This document shows, piece by piece, positions 44,908 to 54,029 of a stretch of 64,000 nt of DNA. Made by a program: the position numbers and the translations under genes. This DNA comes from Hyphomicrobiales bacterium. GTDB taxonomy: Bacteria > Pseudomonadota > Alphaproteobacteria > Rhizobiales > Xanthobacteraceae. Location of the stretch: positions 16,071 through 80,070 of the forward strand of contig WHTP01000007.1 of assembly GCA_009377695.1 (NCBI GenBank), given 5' to 3'. The notes under the pieces were generated by a model. That model ran no database searches. It was not told the origin of the DNA and saw only the letters and a list, made by a program, of their open reading frames with translations. Numbering within the stretch: position 1 is the first letter of the stretch; each line of letters begins with the position of its first letter.

Positions 44908-45798
44908 ATGAAGCCACCGCCCTTCAGTTACCACGATCCGCGCACCGTCAGCGATGCCGTCGCCCTGCTTGGCAAGCTCGATAACGCCAAGCTGCTCGCC
45001 GGCGGGCAGTCGATGATGCCCATGCTCAACATGCGGTTCGTGCAGCCCGACCACATCATCGACCTCAACCGGGTGGACGGGCTCTCCTACATCCGCGAGG
45101 CGAACGGCGCGATCGAGATCGGCGCCATCGAGATCGGCGCCATGACCCGCCAGCGCGACATCGAGTTTTCCGACGTCGTGCGCAAGCGCTGCCCCCTCAT
45201 GTACGAGGCGATCCAGCACGTCGGCCACCGCCAGACCCGCAACCGTGGCACCATCGGCGGCTCGCTCTGCCATCTCGATCCGTCCGCCGAATTGGTGACC
45301 GTCGCCGCTGCGATGGATGCGACGGTGACGGTGCAGGGGCCGAATAGCATGCGCCAGGTTGAGTTCGCCGCATTCCCCGTCGCCTTCATGACGCCCGCGA
45401 TCGAGTTGAACGAGCTGGTGACGGCGGTGAGCTTCCCGATCTGGCCGGAGGGACACGGCTACGGCTTCGTCGAGTTCTCGCGTCGGCACGGCGACTTCGC
45501 CATCACCTCGGCGGCGGCGCTCCTGACCGAGGACGCATCCGGCAAGGTCACCCGCGCCTCCGTGACGCTTGGCGGCGTCGCGGTGGCGCCGATCCGCGCC
45601 ACTGAGGTGGAGCAGGTGCTGATCGGGCAGACGCCGGACGACAAGCTCCTGCGCGAAGCCTGCGAAGCCTGTCGCAAATACGAAGCCATCGACGACATCC
45701 ACGCGCCGGCCTCCTACCGGCAGCATCTCGCCACCGTGATGGCGCGCCGCGCACTCGAGCAGGCGCGCGCGCGGCTCAAAAGCCACTCCAAACATTGA
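44908..45798 (+). CDS. FAD-binding medium subunit of a molybdenum hydroxylase, second copy
   Basis: 296 residues. LLAGGQSMMPMLNMRFVQPD and RNRGTIGGSLCHLDPSAEL are the two FAD pyrophosphate motifs, here with the full TIGGS. An exact tandem duplication in EIGAIEIGAM (GAGATCGGCGCCATC twice) adds five residues near position 67. Followed 11 bp later by a [2Fe-2S] subunit. No large subunit follows on this strand, so it probably works with one of the minus-strand large subunits. Confidence 0.92.
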   Translation: MKPPPFSYHDPRTVSDAVALLGKLDNAKLLAGGQSMMPMLNMRFVQPDHIIDLNRVDGLSYIREANGAIEIGAIEIGAMTRQRDIEFSDVVRKRCPLMYEAIQHVGHRQTRNRGTIGGSLCHLDPSAELVTVAAAMDATVTVQGPNSMRQVEFAAFPVAFMTPAIELNELVTAVSFPIWPEGHGYGFVEFSRRHGDFAITSAAALLTEDASGKVTRASVTLGGVAVAPIRATEVEQVLIGQTPDDKLLREACEACRKYEAIDDIHAPASYRQHLATVMARRALEQARARLKSHSKH

Positions 45799-45809
45799 AC
45801 GGGCGATCC

Positions 45810-46301
45810 ATGACCGAAACACGAAAGGTTGCCCTGACGGTGAACGGCAAGCGCTACGAAGCCGAAGCCGAAGTGCGGCTGACGCTCGCCGATTTCCTGC
45901 GCCACACCTTGGGCCTGACGGGCACGCATCTCGGCTGCGAGCACGGCGTGTGCGGCGCCTGCACCATCCTGTTCGACGGGATCAGCGCCCGCTCCTGCCT
46001 GATGCTCGCGGTGCAGGCTGACGGTCACGACCTCACGACGGTCGAGGGGCTCGCGCCCTCGGCGACGGAGCTGAGCCCGCTGCAGGAGGCGTTCCGCGAC
46101 AATCACGGCCTGCAATGCGGCTTCTGCACGCCGGGCATCCTGACCACGCTCACCGAATTCCTGCGCGATAATCCGGACCCGACCGAGCATGACGTGCGCA
46201 TTGCGATCTCCGGCAATCTCTGCCGTTGCACCGGCTACCAGAACATCGTCGCCGCCGCACTCGATGCCGCCAAAAGATTGCAGGCGAAAGCGCCGGCTTA
46301 A
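45810..46301 (+). CDS. [2Fe-2S] small subunit of a molybdenum hydroxylase, second copy
   Basis: 163 residues from ATG 45810; the TTG at 45795 lies too close to the preceding stop and lacks a conserved N-terminus. The clusters are [17 protein letters not shown] and [15 protein letters not shown] ... [11 protein letters not shown]. Pairs with the FAD subunit just upstream as an M-S unit lacking its own L gene. Confidence 0.93.
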   Translation: MTETRKVALTVNGKRYEAEAEVRLTLADFLRHTLGLTGTHLGCEHGVCGACTILFDGISARSCLMLAVQADGHDLTTVEGLAPSATELSPLQEAFRDNHGLQCGFCTPGILTTLTEFLRDNPDPTEHDVRIAISGNLCRCTGYQNIVAAALDAAKRLQAKAPA

Positions 46302-46368
46302 CGCGATAGAGCGTCGAATGACACACGACGCGCATGTGATGTTGCAGTGGCGACAGCTGGCGCCACAG

Positions 46369-46513
46369 CGTCCCCTCCCCCAGCAAAAGGGCGTTCACGC
46401 CCGTCTTAGACGGGCTATGCGGGGGAGGGTTAGGGAGGGGGCATGCTTGCGCTGCTTTCCGTTAGTCCCCCCGCCCCACCCCTCTCCCGCACGCGGGGTA
46501 GGGAGCAGACCCG
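46369..46513. repeat. GC-rich palindromic repeat, variant form
   Basis: CGTCCCCTCCCCCAGCAAAAG ... GCGGGGGAGGGTTAGGGAGGGGGC then CCCCCCGCCCCACCCCTCTCCCGCACGCGGGG...GGGAGCAGACC. Closely matches the arrangement at 55545-55658. Confidence 0.85.
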
Positions 46514-46554
46514 TTGCGCGGCAACTACTGTGCCTCACATCTAGGCACTGACAG

Positions 46555-47436
46555 ATGCCCATCCGCTTCGACGATATCGGAAACCGGCTGAAGGCGTTTC
46601 GCCTCGGCTCGGGGCTCAGCGCCGACGAGATCGCCAATCGGCTCGGCATTTCCCGTACCGCGCTCTACCGCTTCGAGAAGGGCGAACTCGCTAAAATTGA
46701 AACACTCGAAAAGCTCTCCGAGCTGCTCGGCGTCTCGGTGCCGACGCTGCTCGGCGTCGGTGTCGAATACGTCGCATCGTCGGTCGCCTATTTCGAGCGG
46801 ATGCGCCAGATCGAGGAAACCAGCGAGCACATCATCGTGCTGGCCGGCCCGATCTCCTACCTGCTCGCCTCCGACGCCTTCGATCGCACGCTCGCCGAGG
46901 TGCTGCGCGAAAACGTCCCCGACCACTATGACGGCCGCGCCCGCGCGCTGGCCCAGGTCGACGAACTGATGGACGTGCTGCGCCAGCGCAAGGAAACCTA
47001 CCGCAGGCGCCAGCCCGGCATCGTGAACCTGATCTCCGCGTCAGAGATGGAGCGCTTCCTGCGCAACGGCATGGTCGGGCGCTACGACCTGCCGGAAGCG
47101 ACGCTCAAAGAGCGGCGCGTGCTCGCCCGCGCCGAAGCCGAGCACTTCACGGCCATGATGGCGGATGAGCCGATCGGCGTGCAGATCGGCATCGTGCCTG
47201 ACACGCTGCCGCATGCGAGCTTCCAGATCTTCCGCCAGCCCGACCGGCACCTGCTCGGACTCTCGCCATTCCGGCTCGGCGAGCAGCCCAACATCCGCGT
47301 CGGTGTCGCCATGATCACCTCGACTCCGGAGGCGCTGGCGCTGCACGACAAGATGGCCAAGGATCTGTGGTCGCGCGCGATCAAGGGGCCGGCGGCGGTG
47401 GCATTCATGCGCGACCAGCTCGCGCGGACGGAATAG
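46555..47436 (+). CDS. XRE-family transcriptional regulator with C-terminal sensor domain
   Basis: 293 residues. The helix-turn-helix (residues about 10-65: IGNRLKAFRLGSGLSADEIANRLGISRTALYRFEKGE) is followed by a long C-terminal domain with no clear match, likely ligand-binding (VEYVASSVAYFERMRQIEETSEHIIVLAGPISYLL). By position it is the best candidate regulator of the adjacent hydroxylase genes, but that is inference. No operator repeat was identified. Confidence 0.85.
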   Translation: MPIRFDDIGNRLKAFRLGSGLSADEIANRLGISRTALYRFEKGELAKIETLEKLSELLGVSVPTLLGVGVEYVASSVAYFERMRQIEETSEHIIVLAGPISYLLASDAFDRTLAEVLRENVPDHYDGRARALAQVDELMDVLRQRKETYRRRQPGIVNLISASEMERFLRNGMVGRYDLPEATLKERRVLARAEAEHFTAMMADEPIGVQIGIVPDTLPHASFQIFRQPDRHLLGLSPFRLGEQPNIRVGVAMITSTPEALALHDKMAKDLWSRAIKGPAAVAFMRDQLARTE

Positions 47437-47476
47437 CCGCCGCAGTGTGTGACGGGGACGCCTTATACCCTGCGCC

Positions 47477-48424
47477 TCATACGCCCGCGGAGGCGGCGAC
47501 GAGCGTGTCGGTCTCCATGTCATGGTCGCGCACGGCGCCGATCAGCTCCGTCACCTTTTTGATGCCGCGCTCGTCGCACCAGGCTTCGAGATCTTCGATG
47601 ATCGAGACCAGCGTCGTCGGATTGCGGAAGCCGGCATAGCCGATGCCGACCGCGCTCGCGCCCGCGAGCATGTATTCGACCACGTCCTCGGCCTTGGTGA
47701 CGCCGCCGATGCCAATGATCGGGATTTTGACCTGCTTGGCCACCTGATAGACCATCCGCAGCACGATCGGCTTCAAGGCCGGCGAGACGAGGCCACCGAA
47801 CTTGTTGCCGAGCGCGGGACGGAAGTTGTCGGTGCGGATCTTCAGCGAGAGGAACGTGTTGGCGATCACCAGCGCATCGGCGCCGGCGTTCTCCGCTGCC
47901 TTGGCGATCGACACGATGTCTCCGGCATTGGGCGAGAGCTTCACCCATAGCGGCTTTTTGGTCTTGGCGCGGATCGCCGTGATGCAGTCCCGCGTGTAGT
48001 CTTCGTGCATCGCGAAGTTGCCGCCGCTCGCGTTGCGGGTCGGGCAGGAGATATTGGCTTCGATAACGTCAACATCCGGCACGCTCAGCTCTTCGGCGAG
48101 CGCGGCGAAATCCTCGATGCTTTCCGACGACACGCTGACGATCAGCGGCGGCGTGAATTTGGCGTATTCGGGAACGATGTGCTCGACGAAATATTCGATG
48201 CCCTTCCCTGGCAGCCCGATCGACTGGATGATCCCGGCTTCGGTCTCGGCCATGCGCGGCGTCGGATTGCCGAGGCGCGGCTCACGGCAGATCGTCTTGG
48301 CAACGAGGCCACCGAGCCGATTGAGGTCGATGACGTCATTGTACTCCCAAGAGAAGGCCCCGGATGCGGGCGTCACCGGGTTCTGCAGCGTGATGTCCCC
48401 GATCTTGACGGAAAGATCTACCAT
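47477..48424 (-). CDS. pyrD: Dihydroorotate dehydrogenase, class 1B catalytic subunit
   Basis: 315 residues from ATG 48424. Oxidises dihydroorotate to orotate in pyrimidine synthesis. The FMN TIM barrel starts MVDLSVKIGDITLQNPVTPASG; the catalytic cysteine sits in EANISCPTRNASGG, and GIGGVTKAEDVVEYMLAGASAVGIG is the phosphate-binding end. Cysteine as base plus an adjacent PyrK-like gene mark the NAD-dependent 1B type rather than the quinone-dependent class 2 common in proteobacteria. It overlaps the pyrK-like gene by 7 bp. Confidence 0.88.
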   Translation of the reverse strand: MVDLSVKIGDITLQNPVTPASGAFSWEYNDVIDLNRLGGLVAKTICREPRLGNPTPRMAETEAGIIQSIGLPGKGIEYFVEHIVPEYAKFTPPLIVSVSSESIEDFAALAEELSVPDVDVIEANISCPTRNASGGNFAMHEDYTRDCITAIRAKTKKPLWVKLSPNAGDIVSIAKAAENAGADALVIANTFLSLKIRTDNFRPALGNKFGGLVSPALKPIVLRMVYQVAKQVKIPIIGIGGVTKAEDVVEYMLAGASAVGIGYAGFRNPTTLVSIIEDLEAWCDERGIKKVTELIGAVRDHDMETDTLVAASAGV

Positions 48425-49287
48425 CCGACCGCCTCCTGCATGTTGAAGACCGGACCATCCCGGCAGACGCGCTTGAGCACGCGTTTGCCGTCGACCTCGA
48501 AGGTGCGCACGCAAACATAGCAGGCTCCGAAACCGCAGACCATGATCTGCTCCATGGCGACCTGCCCCGGAATGTTGTGCTTCTTCCCGAGCCGCTGCAT
48601 CAGCTTCAGGAGCCGGTTGGAGCCACAGGTGAAGAAGGCGTCCGCCTTGCCGTCCGCAATCAGCTCCTCGAGGATCCGCTCGACGTTCTCGACGGCGCTG
48701 CTTCCGTCCGAGTCGAGCACCGTGATAGTGCGCGCGCCGAGCTCCGCGAACAGCGCCTTCGACATCACGACACCTTCATGGCGCGCGCTCAGGATCGCGG
48801 TCACGCCGACACCCTGCTCGGCCGCGAGCTGCGAGAGCGGCGCGAGTGTCGCGAGCCCGACGCCGCGCCCGACCACCACGATGTTTTTCCAGGAGGGCCG
48901 CAGCTTGAAGCCCACACCCAGCGGACCCGCGATGTTGAACTCGTCGCCCGGCTGCAACATCGCCATGCCGCGCGTGCCGCGGCCTTCGGTCTTGTAAAGG
49001 AACTCGACCTCGCTTGCCGCCTTGTCGACCCGGTAGACGCTCATGGGCCGGCGCATCCACACCTCGGCGCCGTCTGGCGACGGGCAAAGCAGGTGGAACA
49101 TTTGGCCCGCATAGGCCTTCAATGCCTGCTCATGCACCTTGAGCACGAGGTGCTTGTATTCGTCGTTGATCCGCGCGTTGGAGACCACGATCCCGATGAA
49201 CTCGCCCACGTGCCGCTGCGGATAGAGGTCGACGTCCCCGACCCGCAAGGCGGCGTTGGTGTAGTTGTCGTTCAGTTCGAGCGGCAT
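48418..49287 (-). CDS. pyrK: Dihydroorotate dehydrogenase electron-transfer subunit (PyrK-like)
   Basis: 289 residues. A ferredoxin-reductase-type FAD and NAD domain (AGQMFHLLCPSPDGAEVWMRRPMSVYRV; NIVVVGRGVGLATLAPLSQLA) ends in the PyrK [2Fe-2S] site QIMVCGFGACYVCVRTF ... KRVCRDGPVF. Passes electrons from the PyrD FMN to NAD+. Precedes and overlaps pyrD. Confidence 0.88.
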   Translation of the reverse strand: MPLELNDNYTNAALRVGDVDLYPQRHVGEFIGIVVSNARINDEYKHLVLKVHEQALKAYAGQMFHLLCPSPDGAEVWMRRPMSVYRVDKAASEVEFLYKTEGRGTRGMAMLQPGDEFNIAGPLGVGFKLRPSWKNIVVVGRGVGLATLAPLSQLAAEQGVGVTAILSARHEGVVMSKALFAELGARTITVLDSDGSSAVENVERILEELIADGKADAFFTCGSNRLLKLMQRLGKKHNIPGQVAMEQIMVCGFGACYVCVRTFEVDGKRVLKRVCRDGPVFNMQEAVGW

Positions 49288-49403
49288 CGATCGTGCATCT
49301 CATGGGGCAGGACCGTCCTGCCAGCGGCGGCGGCCCTTCGGTTCGGTCATGCCCGCGTTTCCCAGGGGCATGATGTCTTGTATAGGGACGACAAGCGGGT
49401 GTG

Positions 49404-50771
49404 TCAATTTTGGAACAGCACGGAACCGAGCAAATCTTTGGCGAGGCGAGCCAGCGGCAAACCGTAGAGCAGAGTCAGATTTATCCTGTGATTCTCGTAA
49501 CTTGATGCGAATTCCGGGCGATCGGAGTGATGGAAGAGGCGCGATTGGAAGAGCACGGCGCGGTTCTGGCGATAGGGCACGACGAGGCTGTCAACAGCCT
49601 TTTGTTCCAAAAATGTTACGATCCGCTCCCGGTCCGCGTCGTAGTCCTTGATCTCCCAATCATCGGGCGGCGGCGCGCGGCAGACGACGAGGCCGCCGCG
49701 CCCGGGGGCGAGGTTGGCTTCCGTCGGCGTCACCCAGAAATTGACGCTGACGGCGGCATCGTCGGCGTGAACGTCGACGGCCGCCTGCGCCTGCAGGCCT
49801 TTGAAGGCCCAGGCCTGGCACAGGGAGTGCTTGCCGAGAACGTCAGGAAAGGCGCTCCGGAGCTCGTCCGCGATCTGCAGGAGCAGCGGGCAAGCGAGGC
49901 CGTCTTCGAGATAGGATGCGACGAAGCCATCGATATGGGAGAAGTCGTGCCAGATTGTGCTCTCCAACAAAAACCGCCGCAATAGATGGAGCGCCTGCGG
50001 CGTGAGCAGATCGTCGACACAGACCGCCCCTTGCTCCTCGAACTGTGCGGTCAGCGCAACCCGATCCGTCCGTTCGTTGACGGCGCGTCCCGCGACCTCC
50101 GGCGCTGCACTCAGATGGATCGGCGTGTTGTAGTTCTCGCCCAGCGCGTCGATCTGCACATCGGACAAAGTGGTCACCTCGTCCGGGACCTGCTTCGCAA
50201 TCTCGCGGTAGCTGCGCGCGAGCAGCTCGAAGCGCGGACGATCCCGAGTTCGCTGCGACAGGTAGAGTAACTGATCGGCATCGTGTTCGAGCTTGTGGCG
50301 CGTCGCTGTCGTCAACGACTTCCGTGCGATGGTGGTCCGGTCGTCGCCGCGCCTGAGCTCGTAGGTGCGCGCAAAATGATCGAGCGCACGCCCCCGTTCG
50401 CCTTGCGACAGCCAGAGGAAGCCGAGTGCGCGATGAGCCTCGTAGTGCTGCGGCTCAAGCGTCGAGGCACGGCTGAAGGCCTTGATCGCCGGCTGCGTCT
50501 CGCCGAGCGCCATCAGCGCGACGGCCCGGTTATAGTGAGCCGAGACGAAGTCGGGGTCGGCCTTGAGCGCCTCATCGAAACAGCCGACGGCAGCCCCGTG
50601 ACGGCCCTGGGCGGCGATGGCCACGCCGAGGTTGTGCGTGACCGCCGGATCGCGTGGAACGATGGCCAGTGCGGCCCGATAGGCACTCTCGGCTTGCGCT
50701 ATCCGCCCCCCTTGAAAATGGGTCATGGCGTCGGCGACGAGCGCGCGAAATTCTGCTGACTGCTTCGCCAT
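49404..50771 (-). CDS. TPR protein with C-terminal 2OG-Fe(II) oxygenase-like domain
   Basis: 455 residues from ATG 50771 (GGGAGCAACCC upstream). Residues about 1-150 hold three to four tetratricopeptide repeats (YRAALAIVPRDPAVTHNLGVA; ALKADPDFVSAHYNRAVALMALGE). The C-terminal half resembles a double-stranded beta-helix hydroxylase: VDVHADDAAVSVNFWVTP gives HxD-like ligands, and VLFQSRLFHHSDRPEF with NHRINLTLLYG gives the distal His and Arg. Probably modifies a protein or sugar partner docked by the TPRs. The exact family is uncertain. Confidence 0.7.
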   Translation of the reverse strand: MAKQSAEFRALVADAMTHFQGGRIAQAESAYRAALAIVPRDPAVTHNLGVAIAAQGRHGAAVGCFDEALKADPDFVSAHYNRAVALMALGETQPAIKAFSRASTLEPQHYEAHRALGFLWLSQGERGRALDHFARTYELRRGDDRTTIARKSLTTATRHKLEHDADQLLYLSQRTRDRPRFELLARSYREIAKQVPDEVTTLSDVQIDALGENYNTPIHLSAAPEVAGRAVNERTDRVALTAQFEEQGAVCVDDLLTPQALHLLRRFLLESTIWHDFSHIDGFVASYLEDGLACPLLLQIADELRSAFPDVLGKHSLCQAWAFKGLQAQAAVDVHADDAAVSVNFWVTPTEANLAPGRGGLVVCRAPPPDDWEIKDYDADRERIVTFLEQKAVDSLVVPYRQNRAVLFQSRLFHHSDRPEFASSYENHRINLTLLYGLPLARLAKDLLGSVLFQN

Positions 50772-50975
50772 GGGTTGCTCCCGCGATCCCATTTAAACCC
50801 GCCGTACAAAAATTGGAAAAAATTTTGATTTTGGTACACCGCGCGCTAGAGTGGCGGTCAATCCATTGCGGCCGCGCCCGACCTCACGGGCTGGAAGTCG
50901 CTGCGGCCCTTATTGTTGCATTCCGGATAGCACCAAGCGCGTCAGTTCCTCCTGTTAGAAGTGTATCGGCTCTCC

Positions 50976-52022
50976 ATGACGACCCGCATCACGATCCGTA
51001 AGCCCGATGACTGGCATCTGCATGTGCGCGACGGCGAGATGCTCAAGGCGGTGCTGCCCTACACCGCGAAGAATTTCGGCCGCGCCATCCTGATGCCGAA
51101 CCTGATCCCGCCGGTGACCACCACCAGGGACGGGATCGCCTATCGCGAGCGCGCGACGGCGGCGCTGCCGAAAAGCTCGACCTTCAAGCCCCTGATCACC
51201 TGCTATCTCACCGACGACACCGATCCCAACGACGTCGAGCGCGGCTTCAAAGAGGGCGTGTTCACCGGCGTGAAGCTCTATCCCGCCAACGCCACCACGA
51301 ACTCCGCCGCCGGCGTTACCGATTACAGGAAGATCATGCGCGTGCTCGAGCGCATGGAAAAGATCGACATGCCGTTCCTGATGCACGGCGAGGACGTCGA
51401 TCCCGCGATCGACGTTTTCGACCGCGAGGCGATGTTCATCGAGCGCTATTTGTCGAAATGGACGCGGCAGTTTCCCGGCCTGCGCATGATCCTCGAACAT
51501 CTGTCGTCCAAGGACGGCGTCGACTTCGTGAAGAGCACGGCGCCGCAGGTCGGCGGCACCATCACGCCCTATCACATGATCCTCACCCGCACCGACTGGT
51601 TCGGCTGGGGTTTGAAGCCGTACATGTACGTCATGCCGGTGATCAAGACAGAGAAGGACCGCATCGCACTGCGCAAGGCGGCGACCTCGGGCGAGGCCTG
51701 CTACTTCCTCGGCACCGATTCCGCGCCGCATCCGGTGGCGAAGAAGCTCGCACTCAACGGCATTCCCGGCATCTTCAACGCGCCGGTCGCGATCGAGACC
51801 TATGCCAGGGTGTTCGAGGAGGAAGGCGCGCTCGACAGGCTCGAAGCCTTCGCCGCGCTCAACGGACCCAGGCACTACAAGCTGCCGCCCAACGAAGAGC
51901 GGATCACGCTGGAGAAGTCGCCCTGGACGGCGCCCGAAGAGGTGAAGGTCGCCGGCCCCGACGAGCGGGCGCTGGTCTACCGCGGCGGTGAGACCATCGA
52001 GTGGCGTGTGGTGGAGGGTTGA
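50976..52022 (+). CDS. pyrC: Dihydroorotase, class II
   Basis: 348 residues from ATG 50976; the upstream GTG adds five unconserved residues. Cyclises carbamoyl aspartate to dihydroorotate. Metal site DWHLHVRDGEML, MPNLIPPVTTT, the carbamylated lysine in FTGVKLYPANATTNSAAG and the late aspartate in FLGTDSAPHPVAKK are all intact. Completes, with pyrD-pyrK 2 kb away, two consecutive pyrimidine steps. Confidence 0.95.
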   Translation: MTTRITIRKPDDWHLHVRDGEMLKAVLPYTAKNFGRAILMPNLIPPVTTTRDGIAYRERATAALPKSSTFKPLITCYLTDDTDPNDVERGFKEGVFTGVKLYPANATTNSAAGVTDYRKIMRVLERMEKIDMPFLMHGEDVDPAIDVFDREAMFIERYLSKWTRQFPGLRMILEHLSSKDGVDFVKSTAPQVGGTITPYHMILTRTDWFGWGLKPYMYVMPVIKTEKDRIALRKAATSGEACYFLGTDSAPHPVAKKLALNGIPGIFNAPVAIETYARVFEEEGALDRLEAFAALNGPRHYKLPPNEERITLEKSPWTAPEEVKVAGPDERALVYRGGETIEWRVVEG

Positions 52023-52232
52023 TCGCACTGTGAGCGGCGTCGTTACCACTAGCCAACTCCGACCGCCCAGCTTTGCACCTGACTCGCAAGGCGCGGATTT
52101 CTGCGACTCTCTGAAGCAGGACGGCCGACGATCGAAATGGCCTTCAAGAGATTACAATCAGAAGCAAGCGGCGCGCTCCGCTGCGCTGTCCAGCGAGCGG
52201 GCTCGATCTCGTGTTTCGCAGGGAGAAACCTC

Positions 52233-53429
52233 ATGACATCAGCACCGCACCTGCATCGCCGGCATTTCATCATCGCCGCCGGAACGGCTGGCGTGCTCGC
52301 GACATCCCGGGACGGCGGCCTGGTGTCCGCGGTCCAAGCGAAAGAAGCGAAAGCACTGCCGCCTTATGTGGCTTGGAAAGACCCCCAAGCAGTAATCGTG
52401 CATTCGACCAACACGATCGAGACCAAGCGGGATGCGTTCGGAACAACCGGAATGACGCCCGACGAAGAACTTTACGTTCGCAACAACCTTCCCGCACCGA
52501 GCGAGAAGATCGTTAAGGATCGCGATGCCTGGCAGCTCTCGATCGAAGGTGTGCGCCAGCCACGGACGATGACACTCGGAGAATTGAAGAAACTCGGCAT
52601 CGAGTCCATTATCGCGGTGTTGCAATGCTCGGGGAACGGCCGGGCTTTCTTCGACCACAAGGCCAGCGGAACGCAATGGTCGGTCGGCGCCGCCGGCAAC
52701 GTGTTCTGGAGTGGCGTTCCTTTGCGCACCGTCGCCGAAGCGCTGGGCGGGGTGGCCGATGGCCGCATGTTCATTACCGGGACCGGCGGCGAGACATTGC
52801 CCGACGGCATTGATCCGAAGAAGGTAATCGTCGAGCGCTCGGTTCCAGTCGAGGCGATGGAACACGGGCTTCTCGCATGGGAGATGAACGGCCGGCCGGT
52901 GCCGCTTGCCCATGGCGGGCCGTTGCGGCTCGTCTTGCCGGGATACTATGGCGTCAACAACGTCAAGTATCTCAAGCGGCTGGCGTTCACGAAAACAGAA
53001 AGCGAAGCATCTATCCAGCAAACCGGCTATCGGGTGCGCCCCGTGGGTGTCAAAGGGGCGCCGAGCCAGCCCTCGATGTGGGAAATGGACGTGAAGTCGT
53101 GGGTGACTCACCCGTTGAAAGAAACCGACAAGGGTCCGGTCCAGATCTATGGCGTGGCATTTGGTGGAAACCAGTCGGTGGCCCATGTCGATGTCTCGAC
53201 CGATGGCGGCAAGACCTGGAAACGCGCGCAGTTCCTCGGTCCGGACCTTGGTCGCTTTGCGTGGCGGCCATTTGTGCTCGCAGCCGATCTCAAGCCGGGA
53301 ACCTATACCGTCGCAAGCCGTGCAACTGACGCCAAAGGAAGCACGCAGCCCGAGCAGTTCGAGCCGAATGAGCGCGGCTATGGACACAACGGCTGGCGTG
53401 CGCATGCGGTCGACGTGACGGTAACGTAA
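52233..53429 (+). CDS. sorA: Periplasmic sulfite dehydrogenase, molybdopterin subunit (SorA-like)
   Basis: 398 residues from ATG 52233 (AGGGAGAAACC upstream); the longer ORF start is unsupported. Tat signal LHRRHFIIAAGTAGVLATS. The sulfite-oxidase fold has the molybdenum-ligand cysteine in VLQCSGNGRAFF, followed by WSVGAAGNVFWSGVPLRTVAEALG, HGGPLRLVLPGYYGVNNVKYLKRL and a dimerisation domain ending VAFGGNQSVAHVDVSTDGGKTW. Oxidises sulfite to sulfate. The cytochrome c gene 67 bp downstream fits a SorAB complex. Confidence 0.9.
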   Translation: MTSAPHLHRRHFIIAAGTAGVLATSRDGGLVSAVQAKEAKALPPYVAWKDPQAVIVHSTNTIETKRDAFGTTGMTPDEELYVRNNLPAPSEKIVKDRDAWQLSIEGVRQPRTMTLGELKKLGIESIIAVLQCSGNGRAFFDHKASGTQWSVGAAGNVFWSGVPLRTVAEALGGVADGRMFITGTGGETLPDGIDPKKVIVERSVPVEAMEHGLLAWEMNGRPVPLAHGGPLRLVLPGYYGVNNVKYLKRLAFTKTESEASIQQTGYRVRPVGVKGAPSQPSMWEMDVKSWVTHPLKETDKGPVQIYGVAFGGNQSVAHVDVSTDGGKTWKRAQFLGPDLGRFAWRPFVLAADLKPGTYTVASRATDAKGSTQPEQFEPNERGYGHNGWRAHAVDVTVT

Positions 53430-53496
53430 GTCCGATCATCCAGTCCTGCCTCTCGGAAGAAAGCACGCCGAACCGTCTGCAAAGCGGCCTTGCGAA

Positions 53497-53814
53497 ATGT
53501 CAGTTGCGCTCCTGCGGACCATCCTGCTGCTGCTGCTGTCGCATTTGTATTGGGCGGAGGCGCAGGCGCAAGGCAACGAACGAGGCAAAGAAATCTTCAA
53601 GAGCGCCACGCCATCTTGCGCGATCTGCCACACGTTGGCGGACGCCGGCGCAACCGGCGAAATCGGCCCCAATCTGGACGAACTGAAACCGACCGACGAA
53701 CGAGTACGCAAGGCCGTGCAAAGCGGCGTTGGCGTGATGCCCGGCTATGACGCCTCCCTCAGTGACGCCGAAATCGCCGCCGTCGCCCAATACATAGCGC
53801 AGGCCACCAAATAG
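53497..53814 (+). CDS. sorB: Small periplasmic cytochrome c (SorB-like)
   Basis: 105 residues. A signal peptide (LLRTILLLLLSHLYWAEAQAQ) is followed by a class I c-type haem site CAICH and the distal methionine in GVGVMPGYDASLSDAEIAAVAQYI. Accepts electrons from the SorA molybdenum subunit and passes them to the respiratory chain. Position directly after sorA supports the pairing. Confidence 0.88.
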   Translation: MSVALLRTILLLLLSHLYWAEAQAQGNERGKEIFKSATPSCAICHTLADAGATGEIGPNLDELKPTDERVRKAVQSGVGVMPGYDASLSDAEIAAVAQYIAQATK

Positions 53815-54029
53815 CGACGGCACGCGTCTCGCAGACCTCCGATCGAGCGGACCAGACGGGCTTTACCAGTCCGAGCCGGTGCATCCGGACGCCGGCTATC
53901 GCATGTCAGCTCTGACCAGTTTGTCAGCGACGAATAAGAAGGCTAAATGATGCCGGCGCTGAACGTCACGATCAGCAGGTGTAGTTGGAATTGTCACGGG
54001 CTCGCGGCCCGCTCGGCTGAGGAGAAAGA

